This document shows, piece after piece, positions 17,704 to 25,626 of a stretch of DNA of 64,000 nucleotides. The stretch covers positions 17,500-81,499 of the forward strand of contig CALXBE010000009.1 of NCBI GenBank assembly GCA_944386495.1, given 5' to 3'. Numbering within the stretch: position 1 is the first letter of the stretch; every line of letters begins with the position of its first letter. Position numbers and translations under genes: made by a program. Source of the stretch: an uncultured Gemmiger sp. (lineage in GTDB: Bacteria > Bacillota > Clostridia > Oscillospirales > Ruminococcaceae). The notes below the pieces were generated by a model. That model was given only the letters and a program-made list of their open reading frames with translations, made no database searches and was not told where the DNA came from.

Positions 17704-17904
17704 GGGCAGATAAGGCTTGAAGCTGGCAAGGAATCTGCCGTAAAGAACCCAGTCCTGTGGACTGGGTTTAGACAGAGTGCCCTGAGGGCATAACCCTCAG
17801 GGCGAAATCTTTTGCAAAGCAAAAGATTTTTCAAGCCCCATCCTCCAGCCCTCCTCATCCCTTTCCCGACCAAGCAGGGCAACCGCCTTTTTCTGGGCGG
17901 ATGA
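17684..17904. repeat. Duplicated terminator halves enclosing three perfect hairpins
   Basis: The segment 17684-17713 (AGGGCGACCGCCTTTTTGC...) recurs imperfectly at 17876-17904 (AGGGCAACCGCCTTTTT...). Between them lie three perfect hairpins in a row: 17746-17768 (AACCCAGTCC arms), 17779-17803 (GCCCTGAGGG arms) and 17805-17829 (AAATCTTTTGC arms, then TTTC). No reading frame with a ribosome-binding site occupies this 230-base spacer. It could be an inserted repeat element; its nature is unknown. Confidence 0.7.
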
Positions 17905-17936
17905 ACTTTTTTAACTTGAAAAGAAGGTGTTTTTTT

Positions 17937-19310
17937 ATGGGTTCCGATACCCTTTCGCCCCAGACAAGAATCTTCCGGGACATGCCCATCCCCGCCGCTC
18001 TGGGAAAGATGATTCTTCCGGCGGTGGTCAGTCAGCTGATCGTCCTGATTTATAACATGGCCGACACCTTCTTTGTAGGGCAGACCGGAGACCCTTACAT
18101 GGTAGCCTCCACCTCCCTGATTCTGCCGGTCTTTAACATTACCCTTTGTCTGGCAGGCCTTTCGGGAGTGGGAGGCGGCTCCCTCATCTCCCGCCTGCTG
18201 GGCCTGTCCCGGGAGGAGGAAGCCCGCCGGGTAAGTGCCTTTTCCCTCTGGCTCGGGGTCTTTATTGCAGTAATCTTTGCCCTGGGTACTGCCCTTTTCA
18301 TGGACCCTCTTCTGGAACTGCTGGGTGCCGGTGCAAACACCTACCCTTACGCCCGGCAATATGCCTTCTGTGTCATCGTGCTGGGAGGCGTTCCCACGGT
18401 ACTGTCCAATGTTCTGTCCAACCTCATTCGAAGCATCGGCCGGTCCCGGGAGGCCAGTGCCGGAATCATCCTGGGCGGCGTTCTGAATATAGCCCTGGAC
18501 CCTCTTTTCATGTTTGTGCTTCTCCCCTCCGGTCATGCGGTGCTGGGGGCAGGAATCGCCACCTGCGTTTCCAACTGTGTGGCCCTGCTCTACTTCATCC
18601 GGGTGCTGGTGGGGATGGGACCCGGCTCCATCATCACATTCAGTCCCCGGGAAGGTATGCCCTGCAGGGAAAGCATCCTGGGGGTGTTCGGGGTCGGTAT
18701 TCCTTCTGCTGTGGCCACCCTCCTGTTTGATTTGGATTATGTGGTGCTTGACAAGCTTATGGTCTCCTACCATGACCTGGCACTGGCCGCCATCGGCATC
18801 GTACTGAAGGTGGAGCGGTTCCCCCTGAATGTGGGAATCGGCATCTGCCAGGGTATGCTCCCTCTGGTGGCCTACAACTATTCTGCCGGCAACAAAAAGC
18901 GGATGGAGGATGCCATCCGTTTTTCCCGGACCCTGGGTCTGGTGATTGCAGGAGTAAGCATTCTTCTCTATGAATTGTTTGCTCCCCAATTGGCCAACCT
19001 GTTTATCTCGGAGCCCCAGACGGTGGCTCTGGCCACCCAGTTCCTCCGAATCCGGGTACTGGCTACTCCTCTCATGTTCCTGAGCTTCTTTACCGTCTAC
19101 CTTTTCCAGTCCTTCGGGAAAGGCCGGATTTCCCTGTTCCTGGGTGTTGCCCGGTGGCTGGGCTTCAATATTCCCATGCTTTTCATTCTGAATACCCTGG
19201 TGGGGATGTATGGTCTGGTATGGTCCCAGGTGACCGCAGACATTCTCACCGTTCTGCTCTCCTTCTGGGTTTATTTCCGGTACAAGCCCCGCCTGCAAGA
19301 TAACAAATAA
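17937..19310 (+). CDS. MATE family efflux transporter
   Basis: Twelve-helix multidrug/toxin cation antiporter, 457 residues. Typical are the N-terminal GKMILPAVVSQLIVLIYNMA and ADTFFVGQTGD segments and the twofold repeat of six helices. The ATG after AAGAAGGTG was taken; an in-frame ATG 36 bases upstream lies in the repeat region. It belongs to a different MATE subgroup than the two other MATE genes in this window. Monocistronic with a strong terminator. Substrate unknown. Confidence 0.93.
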   Translation: MGSDTLSPQTRIFRDMPIPAALGKMILPAVVSQLIVLIYNMADTFFVGQTGDPYMVASTSLILPVFNITLCLAGLSGVGGGSLISRLLGLSREEEARRVSAFSLWLGVFIAVIFALGTALFMDPLLELLGAGANTYPYARQYAFCVIVLGGVPTVLSNVLSNLIRSIGRSREASAGIILGGVLNIALDPLFMFVLLPSGHAVLGAGIATCVSNCVALLYFIRVLVGMGPGSIITFSPREGMPCRESILGVFGVGIPSAVATLLFDLDYVVLDKLMVSYHDLALAAIGIVLKVERFPLNVGIGICQGMLPLVAYNYSAGNKKRMEDAIRFSRTLGLVIAGVSILLYELFAPQLANLFISEPQTVALATQFLRIRVLATPLMFLSFFTVYLFQSFGKGRISLFLGVARWLGFNIPMLFILNTLVGMYGLVWSQVTADILTVLLSFWVYFRYKPRLQDNK

Positions 19311-19342
19311 AAAAATCCCGGGTCATTTTGACCCGGGATTTT
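19311..19342. terminator. Bidirectional terminator between MATE and guaB
   Basis: AAAAATCCCGGGTCA / TGACCCGGGATTTTT, symmetrical with A and T tracts, serving both converging genes. Confidence 0.92.
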
Positions 19343-19357
19343 TCTTTTTGATTCAGT

Positions 19358-20863
19358 TTAGTTGGCGCCCTGGCTGTTCTTGAGGATAACATCATGGCTG
19401 CCGCCCTCCACGATACTGGTGGAGGAAACCACGGTCAGGCGGGCCTTCTCCTGCAGTTCAGGAATGGAGAGAGCGCCGCAGTTGCACATGGTGCTCTTGA
19501 CCTTGTACAGGGTAATATTTACGCCGTCGGCCAGAGGTCCGGCGTAAGGCACATAGCTGTCTACGCCTTCTTCAAAGCTCAGCTTGGAGGCGCCGCCCAG
19601 GTCGTACCGCTGCCAGTTCCGGGCACGGTTGCTTCCCTCGCCCCAGTACTCCTTCACATAGTTGCCGTTGATACGCAGCTTGTTGGTGGGGCTTTCATCG
19701 AACCGGGCAAAGTAGCGGCCCAGCATGACGAAGTCAGCGCCCATGGCCAGGGCCAGGGTAATATGATAGTCGTGAACGATACCGCCGTCGGAGCAGATGG
19801 GCACATAAATGCCGGTCTCCTTGTAGTACTCGTCCCGGGCCTTGGCTACCTCAATAACGGCAGTGGCCTGTCCACGGCCAATACCCTTGGTCTCACGGGT
19901 AATGCAGATGGAACCGCCGCCAATGCCGATCTTGACAAAGTCAGCACCGGCCTTGGCCAGGAAACGGAATCCGTCCCGGTCCACCACATTGCCGGCACCT
20001 ACCTTGACGGTATCGCCGTAATGCTCCCGAATCCAGGAGATGGTCCGGCTCTGCCACTCGCTGAAGCCCTCGGAGGAGTCAATGCAGAGCACATCGGCGC
20101 CGGCTTCCACCAGAGCGGGAACACGCTTTGCGTAGTCACGGGTATTGATACCGGCGCCTACCACATAGCTCTTGTTGGCATCCAGCAGCTCGTTGACAAA
20201 TTCCTTGTGGCTGTCGTAGTCCTTCCGGAATACCAGATACTGGAGATGTCCATCCTTATCCACCAGGGGCAGGCTGTTGATCTTATTGTCCCAGATAATG
20301 TCGTTGGCTTCCTTCAGGGTAGTGGTATCAGGGGCAACCACCAGTTTCTCCAGGGGAGTCATAAACTCGCTGACGGGAGTCTCCACGCTCATCCGGCTGA
20401 CCCGGTAATCCCGGCTGGCTACAATGCCCAGCAGTTTGCCGTGGGCAGTGCCGTCGTGGGTGATAGCCACAGTGGAGTGACCGGTGGTAGCTTTCAGTTC
20501 CAGAACATCGGCCAGGGTTGCCTCAGGGCAAAGGTTGCACTTGCTGGTGACAAAGCCCTTCTTATAGCTCTTTACCCGGGCTACCATTGCGGCTTCGTCC
20601 TCAACGGTCTGGTTGCCGTAAATGAAGGACACGCCGCCCTGCTTGGCCAAGGCAATGGCCAGGTTATCCCCGGACACAGACTGCATGATGGCGCTGACCA
20701 TGGGAATGTTCATGGTGAGAGGGCACTCTTCCTGGCCCTTTCTGTACTTGACCAAAGGAGTTTTCAGACTGACAGCGTCCGGCACACATTCTGAGGAAGA
20801 ATAACCAGGGACCAACAGATACTCTCCAAAAGTGCGGCTGGGCTCGGTAAAATAAGTAGCCAT
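19358..20863 (-). CDS. guaB: IMP dehydrogenase
   Basis: Oxidises IMP to XMP, the rate-limiting step of GMP synthesis. The 501-residue protein has the TIM barrel interrupted by paired CBS domains (about 95-225). The catalytic loop reads [18 protein letters not shown], containing the cysteine that attacks C2 of IMP, and the flap has [14 protein letters not shown]. The loop and the N-terminus ([20 protein letters not shown]) are of the divergent IMPDH group found in some Clostridia and protists rather than the E. coli type. GGAG precedes the ATG. Confidence 0.95.
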   Translation of the reverse strand: MATYFTEPSRTFGEYLLVPGYSSSECVPDAVSLKTPLVKYRKGQEECPLTMNIPMVSAIMQSVSGDNLAIALAKQGGVSFIYGNQTVEDEAAMVARVKSYKKGFVTSKCNLCPEATLADVLELKATTGHSTVAITHDGTAHGKLLGIVASRDYRVSRMSVETPVSEFMTPLEKLVVAPDTTTLKEANDIIWDNKINSLPLVDKDGHLQYLVFRKDYDSHKEFVNELLDANKSYVVGAGINTRDYAKRVPALVEAGADVLCIDSSEGFSEWQSRTISWIREHYGDTVKVGAGNVVDRDGFRFLAKAGADFVKIGIGGGSICITRETKGIGRGQATAVIEVAKARDEYYKETGIYVPICSDGGIVHDYHITLALAMGADFVMLGRYFARFDESPTNKLRINGNYVKEYWGEGSNRARNWQRYDLGGASKLSFEEGVDSYVPYAGPLADGVNITLYKVKSTMCNCGALSIPELQEKARLTVVSSTSIVEGGSHDVILKNSQGAN

Positions 20864-20908
20864 AACATATCTCCTTTTCTTGTAACAGGTATGTGATTTT
20901 TGTTTACC

Positions 20909-20937
20909 ATTTTAGCACAGAACCCGCCAAAAGACAA
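20909..20937 (-). promoter_or_regulatory. Promoter of guaB
   Basis: TTGTCT, 17 bases, TAAAAT on the minus strand. The leader is only about 40 bases, so no purine riboswitch is present. Confidence 0.6.
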
Positions 20938-20967
20938 AGCCTTTCCCTGCCAAACTTTTCTTTTTTA

Positions 20968-21066
20968 TTTTGTGGAAAAAGTGGCATTTTCACAACAACT
21001 GCTCCTGATTAGTAGTACTTTCCCGAAAGGCGGTTTCTTTCCCCATAAAATTTCTTTTCCACAAAA
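20968..21066. repeat. Inverted repeat TTTTGTGGAAAA / TTTTCCACAAAA
   Basis: Perfect 12-base arms at 20968-20979 and 21055-21066, enclosing 75 AT-rich bases in the spacer upstream of guaB. Each arm contains TTTTCCACA, one base off the DnaA box. Possible protein-binding pair or cruciform; nothing else in this part of the spacer looks like a gene. Confidence 0.6.
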
Positions 21067-21094
21067 ATTTTACATATTTTTCCCCAACTTTCTA

Positions 21095-21123
21095 TTGACA
21101 AGTTATTTCAATTTGGTTACAAT
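21095..21123 (+). promoter_or_regulatory. Promoter of the candidate small RNA
   Basis: Consensus TTGACA, 17 bases, TACAAT. The 10-mer TTGGTTACAA covers the -10 (21113-21122) and recurs at 21135-21144, a 22-base period, which could be an operator pair. Confidence 0.7.
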
Positions 21124-21129
21124 TTAATT

Positions 21130-21276
21130 GCAGGTTGGTTACAAACTTTTTTCATGTGTTTCCTTTCATAACATTGGGCATCCGCAGTTTTCCAAAACGG
21201 CCCAACTCCTGTCCTCCTTTGCAGGAGTGCGGAAAAAGATTAGAGCTTTGCTTTTTGGCAAGGCTCTTTCTTTTTA
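21130..21276 (+). ncRNA. Candidate small RNA with anti-Shine-Dalgarno loop
   Basis: A promoter-to-terminator unit of about 145 bases with no reading frame. Stem 1: TTGGGC (21174-21179) with GCCCAA (21200-21205), capped by GTTT/AAAC. Stem 2: ACTCCTG (21205-21211) with CAGGAGT (21222-21228), loop TCCTCCTTTG, which equals the anti-Shine-Dalgarno end of 16S rRNA. TCCGC (21181-21185) can pair with GCGGA (21229-21233) as a pseudoknot. It ends in a ten-base-pair terminator (21242-21267) with TTCTTTTT. It does not resemble SRP RNA, tmRNA or RNase P RNA; 6S RNA cannot be excluded. Confidence 0.65.
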
Positions 21277-21289
21277 TCCTATATAAATA

Positions 21290-21322
21290 AAAGAAAGGGG
21301 ACGGCCCTTTTCAGGCTGTCCC
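21290..21322 (-). terminator. Terminator of the ATP-grasp/GH13/lipoprotein operon
   Basis: GGGACAGCC / GGGCCGTCCC on the minus strand, followed by CTTTCTTTTATTT. Confidence 0.75.
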
Positions 21323-21335
21323 ATTTTGCTGTATC

Positions 21336-21818
21336 TTATTGCCGGCCAGCGGGAGTGACCTCGGTCACATCCATCTTTAGCCGGTAGGTGTGGGGGGTTC
21401 CGTCTTTCTGAATCACTTCCAGTTCAAAATAGAGCTGATCCGTCCAGCCCTCTTTCAAGCTGAGGAAAGAGCCTTTTTCTCCCCACATCTTGCCCAGATC
21501 TCCATTTGCCTTTATTGATTCTCCCGTCTGGTCCACCACCGCATTTTGGGTGATCACGCTTTCCTCCAAACCATCGACCCAGTAATAGGTCGTAGTGAAT
21601 TCGGCAATTTCTTCCGGGAATCCTTCCAGGGTTTTGAGCTCTCCGCCGCAGAAGATGTCCTGCTCCTCGCTCTGGACGATGACCCCATTGGAGACAGAAA
21701 AGAGAGTGTCTTCCCCGTGGAAGGAGTAGACCCGCAGGGGTTCCTGCTCTTTGGTCTGGCATCCTGCCAGGGCCAGGAGAAAAATGAGAGCCAAAGCCAG
21801 TTTTTTGAATTTACTCAT
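21336..21818 (-). CDS. Small lipoprotein of unknown function
   Basis: A 160-residue exported protein. The signal peptide ends in LLALAGC with the acylated cysteine at residue 20. The mature part is mainly beta-type, with KTLEGFPEEIAEFTTTYYW and a C-terminal YRLKMDVTEVTP strand; no family is recognised. It starts seven bases after the GH13 stop and is the last gene of that operon. Confidence 0.75.
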   Translation of the reverse strand: MSKFKKLALALIFLLALAGCQTKEQEPLRVYSFHGEDTLFSVSNGVIVQSEEQDIFCGGELKTLEGFPEEIAEFTTTYYWVDGLEESVITQNAVVDQTGESIKANGDLGKMWGEKGSFLSLKEGWTDQLYFELEVIQKDGTPHTYRLKMDVTEVTPAGRQ

Positions 21819-21824
21819 TTTTTC

Positions 21825-23135
21825 TTATCTCTCGCAAAGCCAGTACTGGACACTGTAAGGAGGCAGAAGGCTTCCCCCTCCGAAGTCGTGCTGGTTCCCG
21901 GTAATCAGGTCCACGGCCAGGCCGCATCCCGCATTGAAGTGAGCGGTATAGGGTTCACTGTCCGCATTGATGGCCACCAGCACCCGCTGGTTCTGGGTGG
22001 CACGCTGGAAGATGATTTGCTTATTGTTGAGCATGATGTTCTGGTAGTCCCCGTAGCAAAGGGCTTCGCTCTTTTTATGGGCCTGAGCCAGCTGGGCGAT
22101 CCAGCGGGTCAGGTCGTTTTCCTCCGGCTTATCCAACTGGGGACGAAGGCTCCAGTCTCCCTGGGATTTATCTCCCTTGATTCCCCACTCGCTGCCGTAG
22201 TAGACCGCCGGAACTCCCGGCATACCGAACATGAGCCCGTAGATAGGTGCCAGATGTTCCTGGTTGGAAAGGATACTGGCGATACGGCTTACATCGTGGT
22301 TATCCACAAAGCAGACCAGGTGTTTTCCCTTATACAGAGTCCAGGGCTCGGGGCCGAACTGCCGGGCCAGGCTGTGACCAATCTCAAACATATTCATGCT
22401 GTTGAAGCTGGAATAAAGCCCCTTGTAGCACTCGTAGTTGGTCACGGAATGGCACATCTCGTCATTCATCCACCGGTTGTAGTCTCCGTGGAGGGTTTCC
22501 CCGAACAGAACAAAATCCGGTTTCAGGCTGCCGGTAAACTGCCGCAGCTGCCGCAGATAATCCGGGTCCAGGCAGTAGGCCACATCCAGCCGCAGGCCGT
22601 CAATGTCAAACTCTTCCACCCATTTCCGGATGGCGGAGAATTGGTGATCCACCACCGCCGGGTTCTTCAGGTTCAGTTTGACCAGCTCGTAGTGGCCTTC
22701 CCAGCCCTCATACCAGAATCCGTCCTGGTAGGGACTGTCCCCGTCAAAGTGTACATTGAACCAGTCCTTGTAGGGGCTGTCCCATTTTTTCTCCTGTACA
22801 TCCCGGAAAGCCCAGAACCCCCGGCCCACATGGTTGAACACTCCATCCAACATGACCTTCATTCCTGCATCATGGATGGCCTGGCAGACCTTTTTGAAAT
22901 CCTCATTGGTCCCCAGACGGTTATCTACCAGGGTATAGTCCCGGGTATCATAGCCGTGGGCATCGGACAGGAACAAGGGATTGAACAGCACCGTAGTAGC
23001 GCCCAGAGAGCGGATGTGCTCCACCCAGTCCAGCACTTTCAGGATATTATGGCTTTCTTCCCCGCAATTCTGCCGGGGTGCGCCGCACAGGCCCAGGGGG
23101 TAAATTTGGTAGATCACTGCCTCATCAAACCACAT
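21825..23135 (-). CDS. Alpha-amylase family glycosyl hydrolase (GH13), cytoplasmic
   Basis: TIM-barrel GH13 enzyme of the cyclomaltodextrinase/neopullulanase-like type. The four family motifs are present: DGVFNHVG (97-104), DGLRLDVAY with nucleophile D184, FGETLHGD with acid/base E213, and FVDNHD with D281. At 436 residues it is short, lacking the N-domain of maltogenic amylases; there is no signal peptide, so it acts in the cytoplasm on imported oligosaccharides or stored glucan. ATG chosen after AAGGAAG; an in-frame TTG six codons upstream abuts the preceding stop. Confidence 0.92.
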   Translation of the reverse strand: MWFDEAVIYQIYPLGLCGAPRQNCGEESHNILKVLDWVEHIRSLGATTVLFNPLFLSDAHGYDTRDYTLVDNRLGTNEDFKKVCQAIHDAGMKVMLDGVFNHVGRGFWAFRDVQEKKWDSPYKDWFNVHFDGDSPYQDGFWYEGWEGHYELVKLNLKNPAVVDHQFSAIRKWVEEFDIDGLRLDVAYCLDPDYLRQLRQFTGSLKPDFVLFGETLHGDYNRWMNDEMCHSVTNYECYKGLYSSFNSMNMFEIGHSLARQFGPEPWTLYKGKHLVCFVDNHDVSRIASILSNQEHLAPIYGLMFGMPGVPAVYYGSEWGIKGDKSQGDWSLRPQLDKPEENDLTRWIAQLAQAHKKSEALCYGDYQNIMLNNKQIIFQRATQNQRVLVAINADSEPYTAHFNAGCGLAVDLITGNQHDFGGGSLLPPYSVQYWLCER

Positions 23136-23153
23136 ACACTTCTTCCTTTCCAA

Positions 23154-24395
23154 TCAGCCGGAAGCAGCAGGCTTCTTCTCCTGTTTCCGGGCTGCCTTAT
23201 TCTTGTGGGTTGTAATGACCATTTTGCTGAAATCATCCATTTCTTTCTTGGTATCAAAGCAGGCGATATACAGCATATTTCCCATGGTATCGGCCAGGAC
23301 CTCGGGCAGGCGCTCCACCATGACCAGGTTCTTGTTATATTTCTTGTAAATCTCCTCCTGGGGAACGGAATACACATTTTTGTCCCGCCGGGTGGCGCAG
23401 ACACAATACTGCATTTTTTCTGCCAGAGGATGGCGCATTTCCCCAAAGGCCACCATATCCGCCCAGAGCTGGTAAAGGTCCAGGCTTCCGGCAAAGTTTT
23501 CCATATCCACCGTAAAGCCTCCGGCCGGGCGCATATTCACTTCCAGGCCTACAATATCGCCCTTCTTGCCCAGGCCGGGCTTGCCGGTTTTCAGGCGGAA
23601 GAACTCACAGTGGAAGAAGCGGTTCCGGGCATCAAAGGCCTTGATGGTTGCCTCCCCTGCCTTCCGCAGGTTATCTGCAATGCTCTTGTCCACATAATAC
23701 CAGAGGCTGGTCTTTTCATTTACCGCATCCATAATGGAGTCGGGGCTCACATGGCTGGTAGCATAGAAAATCTCGGCGTTCCGTCCGGAGATGCCGTCAA
23801 AGGTGACAATCTCCCCGTCCACGAATTCTTCCATAATATACTGGACCCCATACCGTTTCCCGGCCAGGAACCGGTTCAGGTCGGTCTCGTTCTTGATTTT
23901 CCAGTTATCGCTGCTGCCCACACCGCTGTCCGGCTTGGCCACAACAGGATACCCCACCTGTTTGATAAATTCCAGGCAGTCCGCCTTTTCCTTTACCATG
24001 TGATACCGGGCCACCGGAATCCCTGCCTTCTCATAGTAAGCCTTCATCCCGGACTTGGATTTATACCGGCTTATCTCGCTGGCATTCAGGCCGGTGGTAA
24101 TGTTGAAATCGGTGCGGAGCTGAGCGTCCTGCTCCAGCCAATACTCGTTGTTGCTTTCCACCCAGTCGATTTTTCCGTACCGGAAGGTAAAGTAGCCCAT
24201 GGCACGAAGCATTTCGTCGTAATTTTCCATATTATCGACCCGGTAATACTCGGTCAGGCTATCCCGAAGCTCCCAGCGGAGCTGTTCATAGGGGCAGTCC
24301 CCGATTCCCAGCACATTGACTCCGTTCTGGTGGAGCCTCTGGACAAAGTTCCAGTAGTTGGTGGGAAAATGGGGGCTGATGAATACGAAGTTCAT
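23154..24395 (-). CDS. ATP-grasp domain protein, function unknown
   Basis: A 413-residue cytoplasmic ligase-fold protein. The ATP-grasp core includes the VGYPVVAKPDSGVGSS lysine/glycine loop (about 169-184), QYIMEEFVDGEIVTFDG and the Mg-binding VGLEVNMRPAGGF (about 294-306). Such enzymes join a carboxylate, activated as an acyl phosphate, to an amine or thiol. The substrate is not evident; it resembles carbamoyl-phosphate or biotin carboxylase-like folds only in the core. The GH13 gene starts shortly after its stop, so they are co-transcribed. Confidence 0.8.
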   Translation of the reverse strand: MNFVFISPHFPTNYWNFVQRLHQNGVNVLGIGDCPYEQLRWELRDSLTEYYRVDNMENYDEMLRAMGYFTFRYGKIDWVESNNEYWLEQDAQLRTDFNITTGLNASEISRYKSKSGMKAYYEKAGIPVARYHMVKEKADCLEFIKQVGYPVVAKPDSGVGSSDNWKIKNETDLNRFLAGKRYGVQYIMEEFVDGEIVTFDGISGRNAEIFYATSHVSPDSIMDAVNEKTSLWYYVDKSIADNLRKAGEATIKAFDARNRFFHCEFFRLKTGKPGLGKKGDIVGLEVNMRPAGGFTVDMENFAGSLDLYQLWADMVAFGEMRHPLAEKMQYCVCATRRDKNVYSVPQEEIYKKYNKNLVMVERLPEVLADTMGNMLYIACFDTKKEMDDFSKMVITTHKNKAARKQEKKPAASG

Positions 24396-24499
24396 AAATC
24401 TTTCTTTCCTTTCCTGCTTCTCTCTTACCCATTCTACTTTATCACTTTAAGAAATAAAAGAGTTTTTTTGACATTTTAGGGAAAATGTAGCAGAAAAGT

Positions 24500-25576
24500 T
24501 CAGCCTTTATCCTTCAATCTCTGATGGGTCACTTCCCCGATTATGGTGTAGAGGACCCGGAAAACCGGAATCATCAGAATCATGCCGGCCACTCCGAACA
24601 GCCGTCCGCCCAGGGTCACCGCAGCCAGCACCCAGATAGGGGGCAGCCCAACCGAGTTGCCCACCACCTTGGGGTAGACAAAGGTTCCCTCTACCTGCTG
24701 CACAGCCAGGAAGATGACCAGAAACCAGATGGTCTTTTCCGGCTGCTGGGCCAGCATCAGGAACACTCCCACGCCGCCCCCGATGAAGCTGCCGAAAATG
24801 GGGATAATGGCAGTGATTCCCACCACCACGCAAATCAGGGCAATATTGGGCATACGGCAGATGAACATGGCCACCGCCAGCATAAGGGCCAGGATGACCG
24901 CTTCCAGGCACTGAACTCCAAAGAAGGTGCGGAAGCTCTCCCCCACCAGCCGCAGAATCCTAAACAGGCTTTTTGCCTTGTCTTCGGGAAGCCAGGCCAT
25001 GGCCAGCTGCACTCCCTGGCGGTGGAGGGTCTGGCGGTGAAGGAGGATATAGCAGGCAAAGACCAGGCCCAGGCCGAAATCGGTCAGGCCGCCCATCATA
25101 CCGGAAAGGCCGCTGACCGTTCCGCCGCCTACGGTGCCCAGCAAATCCTCCGCCACCTTTGAAAAGTCAGGCATGGGAATCTGGGCCAGCCAGGGCCATT
25201 TTTCCATCTGGACTGCCAGCCAGGCCTCTGTTTTATCCCAGAACCCGGGCAGGGACTGGGCCAGGGCTTTTCCGCTTTCCATCAGCTGGGGAACCACCAA
25301 AAATCCCGCCAGCAAAAGGGCCGCCAGGACCCCCAGCAAGGTAATGATCAAAGCCAGTGGGCGGCGGACTTTGATGATTCCGCCAGGGAGGTTATCCTCC
25401 ACCGCCATCATGGGAATGCTGAGAAGAAAGGCCAGCAGTCCCCCTACAAAGAAAGGAGCCGTGATCCGCCAGATCCAGGCGGCCAGGCCGGCGGCCATCC
25501 CCTCCCCTGCCAGGAGCAGGACCGCTGCCACCAGCCAGCCCAATTTTCCCAGAAGACTCATTCCCTGTCCTTTCAT
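24500..25576 (-). CDS. AI-2E family transporter
   Basis: Polytopic membrane protein of the AI-2E/YtvI group (358 residues, about eight helices). Members export small molecules or act as Na+/H+ antiporters; sporulation YtvI belongs here too. The conserved GITAIIPIFGSFIGGGVG stretch near residues 253-270 is diagnostic. ATG placed after AAGGAGG; an upstream in-frame start is less well supported. Last gene of a leftward operon led by a CPBP protease. Confidence 0.85.
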   Translation of the reverse strand: MKGQGMSLLGKLGWLVAAVLLLAGEGMAAGLAAWIWRITAPFFVGGLLAFLLSIPMMAVEDNLPGGIIKVRRPLALIITLLGVLAALLLAGFLVVPQLMESGKALAQSLPGFWDKTEAWLAVQMEKWPWLAQIPMPDFSKVAEDLLGTVGGGTVSGLSGMMGGLTDFGLGLVFACYILLHRQTLHRQGVQLAMAWLPEDKAKSLFRILRLVGESFRTFFGVQCLEAVILALMLAVAMFICRMPNIALICVVVGITAIIPIFGSFIGGGVGVFLMLAQQPEKTIWFLVIFLAVQQVEGTFVYPKVVGNSVGLPPIWVLAAVTLGGRLFGVAGMILMIPVFRVLYTIIGEVTHQRLKDKG

Positions 25577-25626
25577 TTTTGCTCTATCCTCCTTATGGAG
25601 AAACCTCATTCTCCGGTTATTTCCGT

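Noticed and set aside
17901-17936. Earlier start of the MATE gene (MNFFNLKRRCFF...)
   Set aside because: The upstream ATG lies in the duplicated terminator segment and lacks a ribosome-binding site; AAGAAGGTG fits the later ATG.
20968-21123. Possible replication origin because of DnaA-box-like sequences and AT-rich DNA
   Set aside because: Only two imperfect boxes are present and no dnaA, dnaN, gyrase, rpmH or parA genes are near.
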